28,720 nucleotides of DNA from Chersky-822 sp035553055 (GTDB lineage Bacteria; Actinomycetota; Actinomycetes; Streptosporangiales; Streptosporangiaceae), in NCBI GenBank assembly GCA_035553055.1, contig DATNEK010000197.1, positions 1 to 28,720 of the forward strand, given 5' to 3'. Shown here in pieces: positions 1-7,755 of this stretch (within the stretch, counting starts at the first letter, position 1; each line of letters begins with the position of its first letter). The translations under genes and the position numbers were made by a program. The notes below the pieces were generated by a model that was not told the DNA's origin, made no database searches, and saw only the letters and a list, made by a program, of their open reading frames with translations.

Positions 1-87
1 CAGCCGCCTGGCCCGCTCATCCAGCACCGGCAACAGCAGCTCCAGCTGCGGACCCATCGCCTCCAGCACGCCCTCGTCCACCGCCAT
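1..87 (-). CDS. N-terminal fragment of a probable ISAzo13-like transposase (partial, runs off the left edge)
   Basis: An ATG at 87 reads leftward without a stop for 29 codons to the window edge. The peptide begins MAVDEGVLEAM and continues with a Leu-rich stretch ending VLDERARRL. This resembles the N-terminus of ISAzo13-family transposases, which open with a short acidic start and a 'LDER(Q/A)RRL' motif before the helix-turn-helix. None of the catalytic region is visible, so the family assignment rests on a short match from memory. If it is correct, one end of the insertion sequence should lie in the 142-bp non-coding stretch between 88 and 229. I could not identify a terminal inverted repeat there because the other end is outside the window. 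It could instead be an unrelated short ORF. Confidence 0.45.
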   Translation of the reverse strand, partial: MAVDEGVLEAMGPQLELLLPVLDERARRL

Positions 88-229
88 ACCGCAATCCTGC
101 CACCGACACGCCGAAAACCCACGTTAATTCGGGATGATTACAACCGGGTGTGAATCCGGGGATCCATCGCACCCCCTAATGCGGGCGCCAGGTCGGTTTG
201 CCGGTTTCGCCGCGTTCCGGTGAGCTGTC

Positions 230-550
230 TTAGTGGTTGGCTGAGCGATCCGGGTCTCGCGGGAGCGCGGGCAGGTCGGCGCGGTGTTTGTTGAGATAGT
301 CCAGGTAGAGGGGGCGCAGCGCGTCCTCGATGCCGCTGTCGTCTGCGTCGATCGCGTCTCCGATCAGGGCCGAGAGCTTGAGCGAGTCTGCTTGTGCGTG
401 GTCGGGGTGGCCGGCGACCGCTTCGCCGGCCGGCAGGGCCCGAAGCAGCTCCCACAGGAATCCGACGTCGAGATGGTGCCTGGCCCGGTGCACGGCCAGG
501 TCATGCAGCTCACGCGACGAGAGCGCTTCGAGATCGTCCATGTCGGTCAT
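230..550 (-). CDS. Small conserved actinobacterial protein of unknown function (106 aa)
   Basis: The protein starts MTDMDDLEALSSRELHDLAV and is acidic and mostly helical in composition, with no membrane segment or signal peptide. The layout resembles a conserved Streptomyces-type hypothetical protein: 'SRELHDLAVHRARHHLDV', then 'FLWELLRALPAGEA', then 'ALRPLYLDYLNKHR'. I know no function for that family. A second ATG three codons in (541) is possible, but neither start has a strong ribosome binding site; GGTTCCACC precedes 550. It lies 179 bp downstream of the DUF885 gene on the same strand, across a GC-rich minisatellite, so co-transcription is possible but uncertain. The competing antisense and shifted frames here are Arg/Pro-rich shadows. 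Confidence 0.75.
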   Translation of the reverse strand: MTDMDDLEALSSRELHDLAVHRARHHLDVGFLWELLRALPAGEAVAGHPDHAQADSLKLSALIGDAIDADDSGIEDALRPLYLDYLNKHRADLPALPRDPDRSANH

Positions 551-592
551 GGTGGAACCCTACCGGCGGTCAGCAGCGGCTGGAGCCGGTGG

Positions 593-722
593 CGGCGAGG
601 TGGTGGCGGGGTCGGTGGTGGTCGCGGGGCCGGCGAGACGGTGGCCGGGGCCGTTGGTGGTGGGGGGCGGCGAGACGGTGGCCGGGGCCGTTGGTGGTGG
701 GGGCGGCGAGCCGGTGGCGGCG
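593..722. repeat. GC-rich minisatellite, ~37-bp unit, about four copies
   Basis: Copies start at 593, 631, 668 and 704, each beginning CGGCGAG. The two central copies (631-667 and 668-703) differ only by one G in a terminal G run. The first copy is diverged and the last is cut short. The plus strand is rich in G runs (GGGG, GGGGGG), so the array could form G-quadruplexes. The array occupies the gap between the stop of the DUF885 gene (730) and the start of the small gene (550). Confidence 0.85.
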
Positions 723-729
723 GGCGCGG

Positions 730-2271
730 TTAGCCGCGTTGGATGGCTGTGTTGAGCAGGCCTAGGGGCGGGGATCCTAGATCGAGCATCGCGGTGTGGA
801 ATCTCAGCAGCGAGAAGTCGCTGCCCCATTCCTTCCTTGCCGCCTCGCGCAGGTCCATGATCTCCAGCTTGCCCCAGGTGTAGCGCCCGTAGGTTGGGTC
901 GAAGGTGGCCCTGGTCGCCTCGGCCAGCGCCGCCTGGCCGAGCAGGTGAGTATCTGACTCGAACCTGGCCACGCAGTCGGCTACGGTCCATCCGGCCGTG
1001 TGCAGGCCGATAGCGCAGGCGAGCCTGGTCACCCTGACCAGCGCTTCGAGCCAGACACCGATGGCGAAGCGCGGGTCGTCGGCACAAAACCCCTGCTCGA
1101 CGCAGACCTCCTCGCCGTAGTGGGCCCAGCCTTCGACGAATGCGCTCGAGTGCAGCGTGCGCCTGATCTCGGTCGGCGCCCGCAGGAGAGCCCGGCCGTG
1201 CGAGAAGTGACCGGGCGCGACCTCGTGCACGGTAATCCCAGGCAGCGTTGTGTCGCTGAACATCTCGAGCCACTCTTGGACCTCGTGCTCTGGCCAGCTC
1301 GGGTCGGGCGGGGTGATGTAGTACATCGACGCCGCTTCTGGCTCGCCCGGGGCGGACGATGCCATCATCGCCGTCGCCCAGCGGCGTGACTCGGGCGCGA
1401 GCGCCACCAGGCACTCGCCATCCTGGTAAGGGACCAGGTTCGCTTGCCTGGTGAAGTCGATGACCCGCTCGGTCCAGATCCTCGCCGCGTCAAGCACGCC
1501 GCCGGCGTCTGGGTGCTGGCGCACCAGTTCGCGTGCGACGTCCATCGCTGGCCTGCTCTGGTCGATCATCGCGCAGCTTTCCGACAGCCGCCCAGCCAGC
1601 CGGTCACGCTCGGCGTCGGCCCGCTCGGCAAGTCGGCCAAGGTCAAGCTCGATGCCTTCGCTGCTGCTCATCAGCCTGGTCAGGGCTGCGCTGCCGAGCG
1701 CGACGTCGTGATGTCCGTGCTCGGCCGCGTGGTCGATGTGGCTGACCAGCCTGGCGTGCGCCGCGAGCGCGGCTGCCCTTGACCGGTCGTCGCCGTCAGC
1801 GGGGAGGCCGGCCGCGAGTCCGCGTACGGCACCGCTCAGCGCCGTGGCGACCGGGGCAGCAACCCGATCGAGCGACGAGATCGCCATGTCCACGGCATCC
1901 GGCCAGGCGCGCAGGTGCTCGGCGCGGGCGCTCGCGCGCACCTGCGGCGCGGCGTATTCGCGGTCGTAGCAGGCCAGGTCCATATTGCCGATGTGGAACA
2001 GCGGATTGCTCCTGTGCTGCTCAAGCTCGGCGTAGGCGACCCGCACAGATTCGGTGAACACGCGCAGATGCGCGTCATCGTGCTCATCAGCCAGACGCCC
2101 GGCTCCATCAGCCTCTGCTTCGGCCGCCGCCAGCCCGCGGAGGCCGGCACCCACGCCATCGGGGGAGAGGTCCTGAATCTTGCCGTCGTACTCGTGCCTG
2201 CCGCTGTACTCGCGTACCTCGGAAACCGACATGTCGAAGACGGCCCGCAGCCTCGGGTTGATGTCAGCCAT
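730..2271 (-). CDS. DUF885-family protein, putative zinc metallopeptidase
   Basis: This is a 513-aa protein of about the usual size for DUF885. The diagnostic motif HEVAPGH lies at residues 349-355, a gluzincin-like HExxxGH zinc site. It is followed about 25-30 residues later by EGWAHYGEEV (about 380-389), which should supply the glutamate ligand and is typical of the family. No signal peptide or membrane segment is visible, so it is probably cytoplasmic. DUF885 members are distantly related to M32-type carboxypeptidases; the substrate is unknown. I chose the ATG at 2271 (MADINPRL) over a TTG three codons upstream at 2280, because AGG lies about 9 nt before the ATG. It sits 62 bp downstream of the kinase gene on the same strand, so a shared transcript is plausible. 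Confidence 0.85.
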   Translation of the reverse strand: MADINPRLRAVFDMSVSEVREYSGRHEYDGKIQDLSPDGVGAGLRGLAAAEAEADGAGRLADEHDDAHLRVFTESVRVAYAELEQHRSNPLFHIGNMDLACYDREYAAPQVRASARAEHLRAWPDAVDMAISSLDRVAAPVATALSGAVRGLAAGLPADGDDRSRAAALAAHARLVSHIDHAAEHGHHDVALGSAALTRLMSSSEGIELDLGRLAERADAERDRLAGRLSESCAMIDQSRPAMDVARELVRQHPDAGGVLDAARIWTERVIDFTRQANLVPYQDGECLVALAPESRRWATAMMASSAPGEPEAASMYYITPPDPSWPEHEVQEWLEMFSDTTLPGITVHEVAPGHFSHGRALLRAPTEIRRTLHSSAFVEGWAHYGEEVCVEQGFCADDPRFAIGVWLEALVRVTRLACAIGLHTAGWTVADCVARFESDTHLLGQAALAEATRATFDPTYGRYTWGKLEIMDLREAARKEWGSDFSLLRFHTAMLDLGSPPLGLLNTAIQRG

Positions 2272-2333
2272 AGGCCGCAACCTATCGGTGCCAGTCAGGT
2301 CCTGCCAGCGCGGGTAGCCGGGTTCGGGCTGGG

Positions 2334-3404
2334 TCAGGGCTCGCGCTTTCGCGTCGGTGGTTCGGTACCCGGTGGCCGGGCGAGCCCGCCTGGCGGCATC
2401 GTCGGTCGCACCGGCTTAACCTGTTGCGCGGGCTCGGGAATCTCGGGCCGCGGCTTCGGCCTCTGGTGCACCTTCGTGCTGGCGACCGGTGGCAGCAGCC
2501 CGTGGCCGACCGCCTCGACCCGGCCCGCGATCAGCCTGAGCGCGCGGCCGAGGTCGGCGGCGAACTCAGAGCAGGTCGCGTACCGCTCGGCAGCGGTCTT
2601 GGCCATCGCCTTGGCGATCACCCGGTCGGCGGCCGCCGGCAAGTCCGGCCTGCTCGCGGTAAGCGGAGGCGGCGCCGTTGATAGGTGCGCGTAGATAAGC
2701 GCCGGGCCCTGACTGCGCCGGAACGGCGGCGTGCCGCCGAGCAATTCGAACACCGAGCATGCGAGCGAGTACAGGTCCGTCCTGCCGTCCACCTCGCGGC
2801 CCTCGATCTGCTCGGGGGCGGCGTAGTCGAGCGTGCCCACGATCTGCCCGGTGACCGTGAGGCCGGCCGACTGCGCTTGCTTGCTGATGCCGAAGTCGGT
2901 GAGATACACGTGATCGGCCGGTCCGGCGCCGGCCAGGTGCCTGCTGACATCGAGCAGCATGTTGCCCGGCTTGACGTCGCGGTGCACGAGGCCGCGCCGA
3001 TGGGCGGCATCGAGCGCGGCGGCCACCTGGGAGATGATGCCCAGGGCCCGATCGGCCGGAAGCGGCCCGATGCGCCGCAGCAAGGACCGCGCGTCACCGC
3101 CCCTGACGTAGCGCATCGCGATGAAGAGCATCCCCCCGGCCTCGCCCGCCTCATAGACGGGGATGATGTGCGGATGCTCGACCGCGGCCGCCGCGCGTGA
3201 CTCGTTGATGAACCTGACGCGGAACGCGTTGTCCGCGGTCATGCCGGGGGAGAGAATCTTGAGCGCGACCGGGCGGTCGAGCCGCTCGTCGACCGCCCTG
3301 AACACGACGGCCATGCCGCCACGGCCGATGCGCTCCTCAAGCCGGTAGCCGGCGACCAACGCGCCCGGGCGCAGGTTGGTACCTGGCGGGACGGATTCGT
3401 TCAC
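2334..3404 (-). CDS. Serine/threonine protein kinase, soluble PknB-type
   Basis: A 356-aa Hanks-type kinase with the full catalytic set: glycine loop GRGGMAVV (28-35), VALKIL with the ATP-anchoring Lys49, catalytic loop HRDVKPGN (141-148, Asp143), DFG (170-172), and APEQ (196-199) after an activation loop containing TVTGQIVGT. The kinase domain spans roughly residues 18-285. The rest is a Pro/Arg-rich low-complexity tail ending TRKREP, with no transmembrane helix and no PASTA or other sensor domain. It is therefore probably cytosolic and may rely on a partner for input. The start is a GTG at 3404 with only a weak ribosome binding site. The DUF4232 lipoprotein gene ends 39 bp upstream on the same strand, an arrangement that could couple an extracellular lipoprotein with the kinase; that link is inference. 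Confidence 0.95.
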   Translation of the reverse strand: MNESVPPGTNLRPGALVAGYRLEERIGRGGMAVVFRAVDERLDRPVALKILSPGMTADNAFRVRFINESRAAAAVEHPHIIPVYEAGEAGGMLFIAMRYVRGGDARSLLRRIGPLPADRALGIISQVAAALDAAHRRGLVHRDVKPGNMLLDVSRHLAGAGPADHVYLTDFGISKQAQSAGLTVTGQIVGTLDYAAPEQIEGREVDGRTDLYSLACSVFELLGGTPPFRRSQGPALIYAHLSTAPPPLTASRPDLPAAADRVIAKAMAKTAAERYATCSEFAADLGRALRLIAGRVEAVGHGLLPPVASTKVHQRPKPRPEIPEPAQQVKPVRPTMPPGGLARPPGTEPPTRKREP

Positions 3405-3443
3405 CGAGCCCGCCAGGTTAGGCGGCCGAATTGAGGTCTCGTC

Positions 3444-4088
3444 TCAGGCTCCGGAGCTGATAGCGGTGATGTGCATCGTCGGCACCGACGTCGACGCGCA
3501 GGTCTGGGTGGTAAATGGAGCGTACGCCGCCACCGTCTGGTCGGGCGGAAAGACCTTGAGCCAGTGCGCCGTTACCGGGTCGCACTTCGACTGGGGGAAA
3601 TTACCTGCTTCGGCCACGCCGAGCACGGCGTGCGCGACCTGCCCGGCGGCAAGGATGATCTGCTTCGACGGCGTCACCGCGTCGCGCTTCGCGTCGGCGC
3701 CGATCTGGCTGCCCGAGGTACCGCCCGCACTGACCAGCGAGACGCCCGGGTAACCCTTGAGGAAGCAACTCGCGCTGCCTGCGTTGGTGAACACGATGTC
3801 GTAGTAGATGGTCCCGGCGGCGCCGTTGGCCGACCCGATCTTCACGTGCAGCGTGGCGCTCGTGCACTCGGCCGGGCCAGCCGAAGTCGGCCCGCCCGCT
3901 GACGTAGAAGGCGTGCTGGCTGGCGCGGCCGGAGTGCTGCTGCCAGATGACGGTGCCTGGGTGCCCACCGCGCTCCCCGGCGGACTACTACTGCTAGACG
4001 CGGTCCCGCAGGCGGCGGCGATCGCCGCGACCGGGCCCAGCGCGACCAGGGCAAGCAGGCCGCGGAGACCAGATGCTGAGATAGTCAT
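3444..4088 (-). CDS. DUF4232 domain lipoprotein
   Basis: A 214-aa secreted lipoprotein. The N-terminus is a hydrophobic signal sequence (MTISASGLRGLLALVALGPV) ending in a lipobox IAAAC with the lipidated Cys27. A Ser/Pro/Ala/Gly-rich linker (about 28-70) follows, then a DUF4232 domain (about 74-214). Its hallmarks are an initial Cys (ECTSATL), GAAGTIYYDIVFTNAGSASC, GYPGVSLV, and a C-terminal Cys pair that should form disulfides. DUF4232 has no established biochemical function; it is common on actinobacterial cell-surface proteins. AAAAGGA about 10 nt before the ATG supports this start. It is the first gene of a minus-strand group continuing into the Ser/Thr kinase. Confidence 0.92.
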   Translation of the reverse strand: MTISASGLRGLLALVALGPVAAIAAACGTASSSSSPPGSAVGTQAPSSGSSTPAAPASTPSTSAGGPTSAGPAECTSATLHVKIGSANGAAGTIYYDIVFTNAGSASCFLKGYPGVSLVSAGGTSGSQIGADAKRDAVTPSKQIILAAGQVAHAVLGVAEAGNFPQSKCDPVTAHWLKVFPPDQTVAAYAPFTTQTCASTSVPTMHITAISSGA

Positions 4089-4198
4089 TTAGCAATAGTC
4101 CTTTTTAGGGTAGTTTCGCGGACGAAGACTGAGACCAGTGTGTGCGGGTATGGCCAACGTAGCTCTAATTGACGTGAGAACACAGGGATCGGAGAGGC

Positions 4199-6040
4199 GT
4201 GGCGTCCAACCAACAGTTCACCACAAGACCGCAGCTAGCAGGCACATTTGGGATGGTGGCATCGACGCACTGGCTGGCGTCGGCTGCGGGCATGGCAGTA
4301 CTCGAGGCAGGCGGCAACGCATTTGACGCCGCGGTCGCTACCGGCCTCGTGCTTCAGGTTGTCGAGCCGCACCTGAACGGTCCGGGCGGCGAGGTGCCGG
4401 TGATCGGGCACAGTTCGGCGACCGGTGAGACGTTCGTGCTCGACGGCCAGGGCACGGCGCCGGCCGCCGCGACCATCGGCGTTTTCGAGTCACTTGGCAT
4501 TGACCTCGTCCCAGGTAACGGGCTGCTTGCCGCGACCGTGCCAGCCGCGTTCGGAACCTGGATGCTGTTGCTTGCCAGGTATGGCAGCCTTCGCTTGCGC
4601 GACGTCATGAGCTACGCGATCGGCTACGCGGCCGCCGGGTACCCGATGCTCGCCCGCGCGAGCGACGTGATCGCGGCGATAGCTGAGACGTTCACCGAGC
4701 ACTGGCCGACGTCGGCTGAGCTCTATCTCAGCGGGGGAGTGCCGGCCGCTGGCAGCAGATTCGTCAACGCACCGCTGGCCGCCACTTACACCAGGATCCT
4801 GGAGGAGGCCGAGGCGGCGAGCGGCGACCGGGAGGCCCAGATCGAGACGGCCAGGCGTGCCTGGTACGAGGGCTTCGTTGCCGAGGCTATCGACTCCTAC
4901 CTGAGTGCCGCCGAGGTCATGGATCTCACCGGTCGCCGCAACCGGGGCCTGCTGACCGGAGCCGACATGGCGGGCTGGCGATCGACTGTGGAGCAGCCGG
5001 TCACAGGGGACTACGCCGGGCTTACCGTCTGCAAGACCGGTCCGTGGGGACAGGGCCCTGTGTTCTTGCAGCAGCTCAGCCTGCTCGACGGCTTCGACCT
5101 GCGCGGTATGGGAGCAGGCAGCGCCGATCTGATCCACACGGTCACCGAGTGCGCGAAGCTCGCGTTCGCCGACCGGGAGGCCTGGTATGGCGATCCCCGC
5201 GCGACCGATGTGCCGCTCGCCGGGCTACTCGACGCCGGCTATGCGCACGCACGCCAGGCGCTGGTTGGTGACCGGGCGAGCGCTGACTTCGTGCCTGGCT
5301 CGCCCGATGGCTTCCCGGCGGCGCTGCCTGGTTACGCGATAGCCGCGTTCAATCAGGCTGGGGTGACCGGCAATGGCATCGACACCGGCCACGGCGCCGA
5401 TGGCCAGGCGGCTTCCGCTAGCACCGGCGACCCGACGCTCGCGTCAGCCGCGCTCGGGCCCGGTGACACCTGTCACCTGGACGTCGCTGACCGGTTCGGC
5501 AACTTCGTGTCGGCGACCCCGAGCGGCGGCTGGCTCCAGAGCTCGCCGGTCGTACCCGGACTTGGCTTCTGCCTGAATACCAGGGCGCAGATGTTCGCGC
5601 TTACTCCCGGTTTCGCCAGCTCGCTCGCTCCAGGTCGGCGGCCGCGCACGACGCTGTCGCCCGGCCTGGTGCTGCGAGGCGGGGAGCCCTATATGGCGTT
5701 CGGCACGCCGGGCGGGGACCAGCAAGATCAGTGGACCATCGGGTTCTTCATCAACCACGTGGTCTTCGGCATGAATCTGCAGGAAGCCATCGATGCCCCC
5801 GCGTTCCACACCGAGCACTTCCCTTCGTCGTTCTACCCGAGAGGCGCCAAGCCAAGGTCGCTGACCATGGAGGCACGGCACAGCGATGAGGTGATCGGCC
5901 AGCTTCGTGACCGTGGTCACGAGGTCACCGTGTCGGCCGCCTGGTCGCTCGGCCGGATCAGCGCCGTGACCAGGGACGCCGGGATGCTGTACGCGGGAGC
6001 GAATGCGCGCGGCATGCAGGGGTATGCGGCAGGTAGGTGA
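4199..6040 (+). CDS. Gamma-glutamyltransferase family protein (Ntn hydrolase)
   Basis: A 613-aa protein collinear with gamma-glutamyltranspeptidases. The N-terminus has FGMVASTHWLASAAG and GGNAFDAAVA, the normal opening of the large subunit. The autoprocessing site is GPGDTCHLDVAD, with the predicted nucleophile Thr424 (TTHYSVVD in E. coli GGT). It is followed by GNFVSATPSGGW and the glycine-rich PGGDQQDQWT region that lines the active site. Cleavage before Thr424 would give subunits of about 423 and 190 residues. There is no signal peptide, so unlike the classical periplasmic enzyme it is predicted cytoplasmic, as in YwrD-like proteins; the true substrate may not be glutathione. The GTG at 4199 is preceded by AGGG and GGAGAGG; the latter is very close, but the protein start fits the family. 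It is divergent from the DUF4232 gene across 110 bp with no convincing promoter. Confidence 0.93.
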   Translation: MASNQQFTTRPQLAGTFGMVASTHWLASAAGMAVLEAGGNAFDAAVATGLVLQVVEPHLNGPGGEVPVIGHSSATGETFVLDGQGTAPAAATIGVFESLGIDLVPGNGLLAATVPAAFGTWMLLLARYGSLRLRDVMSYAIGYAAAGYPMLARASDVIAAIAETFTEHWPTSAELYLSGGVPAAGSRFVNAPLAATYTRILEEAEAASGDREAQIETARRAWYEGFVAEAIDSYLSAAEVMDLTGRRNRGLLTGADMAGWRSTVEQPVTGDYAGLTVCKTGPWGQGPVFLQQLSLLDGFDLRGMGAGSADLIHTVTECAKLAFADREAWYGDPRATDVPLAGLLDAGYAHARQALVGDRASADFVPGSPDGFPAALPGYAIAAFNQAGVTGNGIDTGHGADGQAASASTGDPTLASAALGPGDTCHLDVADRFGNFVSATPSGGWLQSSPVVPGLGFCLNTRAQMFALTPGFASSLAPGRRPRTTLSPGLVLRGGEPYMAFGTPGGDQQDQWTIGFFINHVVFGMNLQEAIDAPAFHTEHFPSSFYPRGAKPRSLTMEARHSDEVIGQLRDRGHEVTVSAAWSLGRISAVTRDAGMLYAGANARGMQGYAAGR

Positions 6041-6044
6041 ACTA

Positions 6045-6080
6045 GCCCCGGCAGATGAGCGAGGCCCGGTAGATGAGCGC
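6045..6080. repeat. 18-bp tandem duplication covering the start of the CPBP gene
   Basis: Two adjacent 18-bp units (6045-6062 and 6063-6080) match at 15 of 18 positions and each contains ATGAGCG. As a result the true start ATG (6073) is preceded by a second ATG (6055) that opens a five-codon ORF ending in TAG at 6070-6072, immediately abutting the gene's start. Confidence 0.8.
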
Positions 6081-7182
6081 TGAGTGGGTGAGCGCTAGTT
6101 CCGCGAACCCTGAGCCCGCCGACTCCGACTCCGACCCCGATCCCGATGAGGTGACACCGACCGCTACCGAACCGGGCAGCCCGGAACCCGCGGTCACCGA
6201 GCCGAGCCAGGCCAGCTGGCCACAGCCCATCGGCCGACCAGCCAGGCCGCACTGGTGGTCAATTCAGAAGCCGGCGCCAGCAGGCCCGATATCAGCCCGG
6301 CGGGCTTACCTTGAGGTGTTCGGTGTCTTTGTCGCGTTCTTCGCGGCCGGCATCGTGGCCGGCGGCGAGACTCTCGCCCGCAGGTACTCATCGCCATCTG
6401 GCAGCTGGGCCGTGTTTACCCCGGCGGCGATCAGCGAGCTGACGATGGCGGGGCTGGCCGTCGCCGTCACCGTGCTGCTGTCGAGCAGGCGCGGCATCAC
6501 GCCGCGGAAGCTGGGCCTGCGCTTGCCGAGGAACGCCAGCGGCGGAGTGGCGACCGGCCCGGCCTTCCGCATGGGGGTCTGGGCCATCGTGGTGCTCGCG
6601 GTCGGCGGCGTGATCACCAGCGCTCTGGCCGGTAATCGCCATCTCGTCCAGCCGACCGTCCAGGACAACAGTTACCTGATGTACGCGACCGCCGCATCGG
6701 TGGCCGCTGGCGTGATCGAGGAAACTGTGGTGCTCGCGTTCGTGGTGACCACGCTCAGGCAGGCCGGCCGCCCGCTGGCGGAAATCCTGGCCGTCGCCGT
6801 CCTGCTGCGTTGCTCGTACCACGACTACTACGGGCCAGGGGTCATCGGGATAGCGGTCTGGGCGGCGCTGTTCGTCTGGTTGTTCTTGCGAACGGGAAGC
6901 GTGATACCGCTCGTGGTCGTGCACTTCCTCTGGGACGTGACTATCTTCTGGGAGCAACGCTGGCACTGGCTGAATGCCGTCAGAGTCCTCGGCGCGCTGC
7001 TGCTGGTCGCCGTGGCCACCTTCACCTGGCTCGCTGAGGTCAGCAAGCGCAAGAACCCCCGGCCGCGCCCAAACAGGTCGGGCGCCACCTATACAGCCTG
7101 GCCGTTCACCGACGAGCCGAACGAGCCGAACGAGCCGAACGAGCCGCGACAGCGCGGCTTACCTGACGAGCTATACAGGTAG
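6073..7182 (+). CDS. CPBP-family intramembrane metalloprotease
   Basis: A 369-aa polytopic membrane protein. Residues 1-75 are an acidic Pro/Ser/Asp-rich cytoplasmic segment (DSDSDPDPDE), followed by about seven or eight hydrophobic helices. CPBP (CAAX protease / bacteriocin-processing) motifs are present in their actinobacterial variant: GVIEETVVLAF (diglutamate, without the Arg of EExxxR), LLRCSYHDYYGPG (the 'LRxSYHxYxG' form) and VVVHFLWDV. Conserved Glu and His residues should make the active site in the membrane. The C-terminal tail is soluble and carries a (NEP)n repeat. Ribosome binding at the ATG is weak, and GTG 6088 in frame is an alternative. The 3' end overlaps the last gene of the convergent minus-strand operon by 12 bp. 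Substrate unknown. Confidence 0.88.
   Translation: MSAEWVSASSANPEPADSDSDPDPDEVTPTATEPGSPEPAVTEPSQASWPQPIGRPARPHWWSIQKPAPAGPISARRAYLEVFGVFVAFFAAGIVAGGETLARRYSSPSGSWAVFTPAAISELTMAGLAVAVTVLLSSRRGITPRKLGLRLPRNASGGVATGPAFRMGVWAIVVLAVGGVITSALAGNRHLVQPTVQDNSYLMYATAASVAAGVIEETVVLAFVVTTLRQAGRPLAEILAVAVLLRCSYHDYYGPGVIGIAVWAALFVWLFLRTGSVIPLVVVHFLWDVTIFWEQRWHWLNAVRVLGALLLVAVATFTWLAEVSKRKNPRPRPNRSGATYTAWPFTDEPNEPNEPNEPRQRGLPDELYR
7114..7146. repeat. 9-bp tandem repeat encoding (NEP)n in the CPBP protease tail
   Basis: GAGCCGAAC occurs three times in perfect tandem (7114-7140), followed by a partial fourth unit (GAGCCG, 7141-7146). It encodes EPN EPN EPN EP in frame, in the hydrophilic C-terminal tail. 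The unit is a multiple of three, so copy-number changes would keep the frame. Confidence 0.9.
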
Positions 7183-7755
7183 CGCCAGCGCGGCCGCCAA
7201 GATCGCGGCCACCGCGGCGAGCACCGCCAGCCAGCCAGAACCAGACCCGGTCGAGCTGGCCGGCAGCGCGGCGGCGGCGACGGAGATGGCGGCCAGCCCG
7301 ATGCCGGCGGCGATAAGCGGAAGCTGCACTGCGAACATAGCCAGCCTGGCGCCGCTCTCGGCGGTCTGCAGCGCCGCCAGGTAGCCAAGGAGCACAAGGC
7401 CGAGCACAGCGGTATGCCACGGCGCGGGCGGATGCAGCGCCTCCAGCCCGATCACGGCCACGATCAGCAGTTGCGGCCACGGCACGGCAATCAGCGCCGA
7501 CGCTGCCTGCTGCCACATCCGCTCGGGCGCGGACAGGAACAGCTTGCCTTCAGGCAGTCCCCTGTCCTGGTCGGCGGTGGCGCGCACCGCGGTGCTTGAC
7601 GCAGCGAGCTTGGCCAGTCCGAACACCGCGCAGCAGACCGCCGCGATGAGCGTCGGCTTGGCCCCTGGCCTGGCTCCAGCCGCCGGCAGCGCCGCCCAGG
7701 CCACGATCGCCGCTTCGAGCAGGCATACCGCGATCAGCGATCGTGCGTTCCTCAC
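7171..7755 (-). CDS. Membrane protein, last gene of the MoxR/DUF58 operon
   Basis: A 194-aa protein with about five predicted hydrophobic helices: residues 5-25, 36-52, about 85-105, 113-130, and a long Ala/Leu/Val-rich C-terminal pair. I recognise no domain. It starts with a GTG (7755) whose GTGA overlaps the DUF58 stop, indicating translational coupling. It completes the membrane-anchored set of the operon, so a role as a membrane partner of the MoxR/DUF58 complex is a reasonable inference. Its 3' end overlaps the convergent CPBP gene by 12 bp (CTATACAGGTAG contains both stop codons). The competing frames are Arg-rich shadows. Confidence 0.8.
   Translation of the reverse strand: MRNARSLIAVCLLEAAIVAWAALPAAGARPGAKPTLIAAVCCAVFGLAKLAASSTAVRATADQDRGLPEGKLFLSAPERMWQQAASALIAVPWPQLLIVAVIGLEALHPPAPWHTAVLGLVLLGYLAALQTAESGARLAMFAVQLPLIAAGIGLAAISVAAAALPASSTGSGSGWLAVLAAVAAILAAALALPV

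Noticed and set aside
560..1414. 284-codon minus-strand frame overlapping the DUF885 gene and continuing through the minisatellite
   Set aside because: It runs in another frame of the DUF885 gene, which carries the HEVAPGH motif. The Pro/Thr-rich C-terminus is simply the translated minisatellite, and the rest is Arg-rich.
6714..6840. CPBP protease judged inactive because EExxxR lacks Arg and FxxxH lacks Phe
   Set aside because: The EETVV...LRxSYHxYxG form is, as far as I recall, a normal actinobacterial CPBP variant, so this is not evidence of decay.
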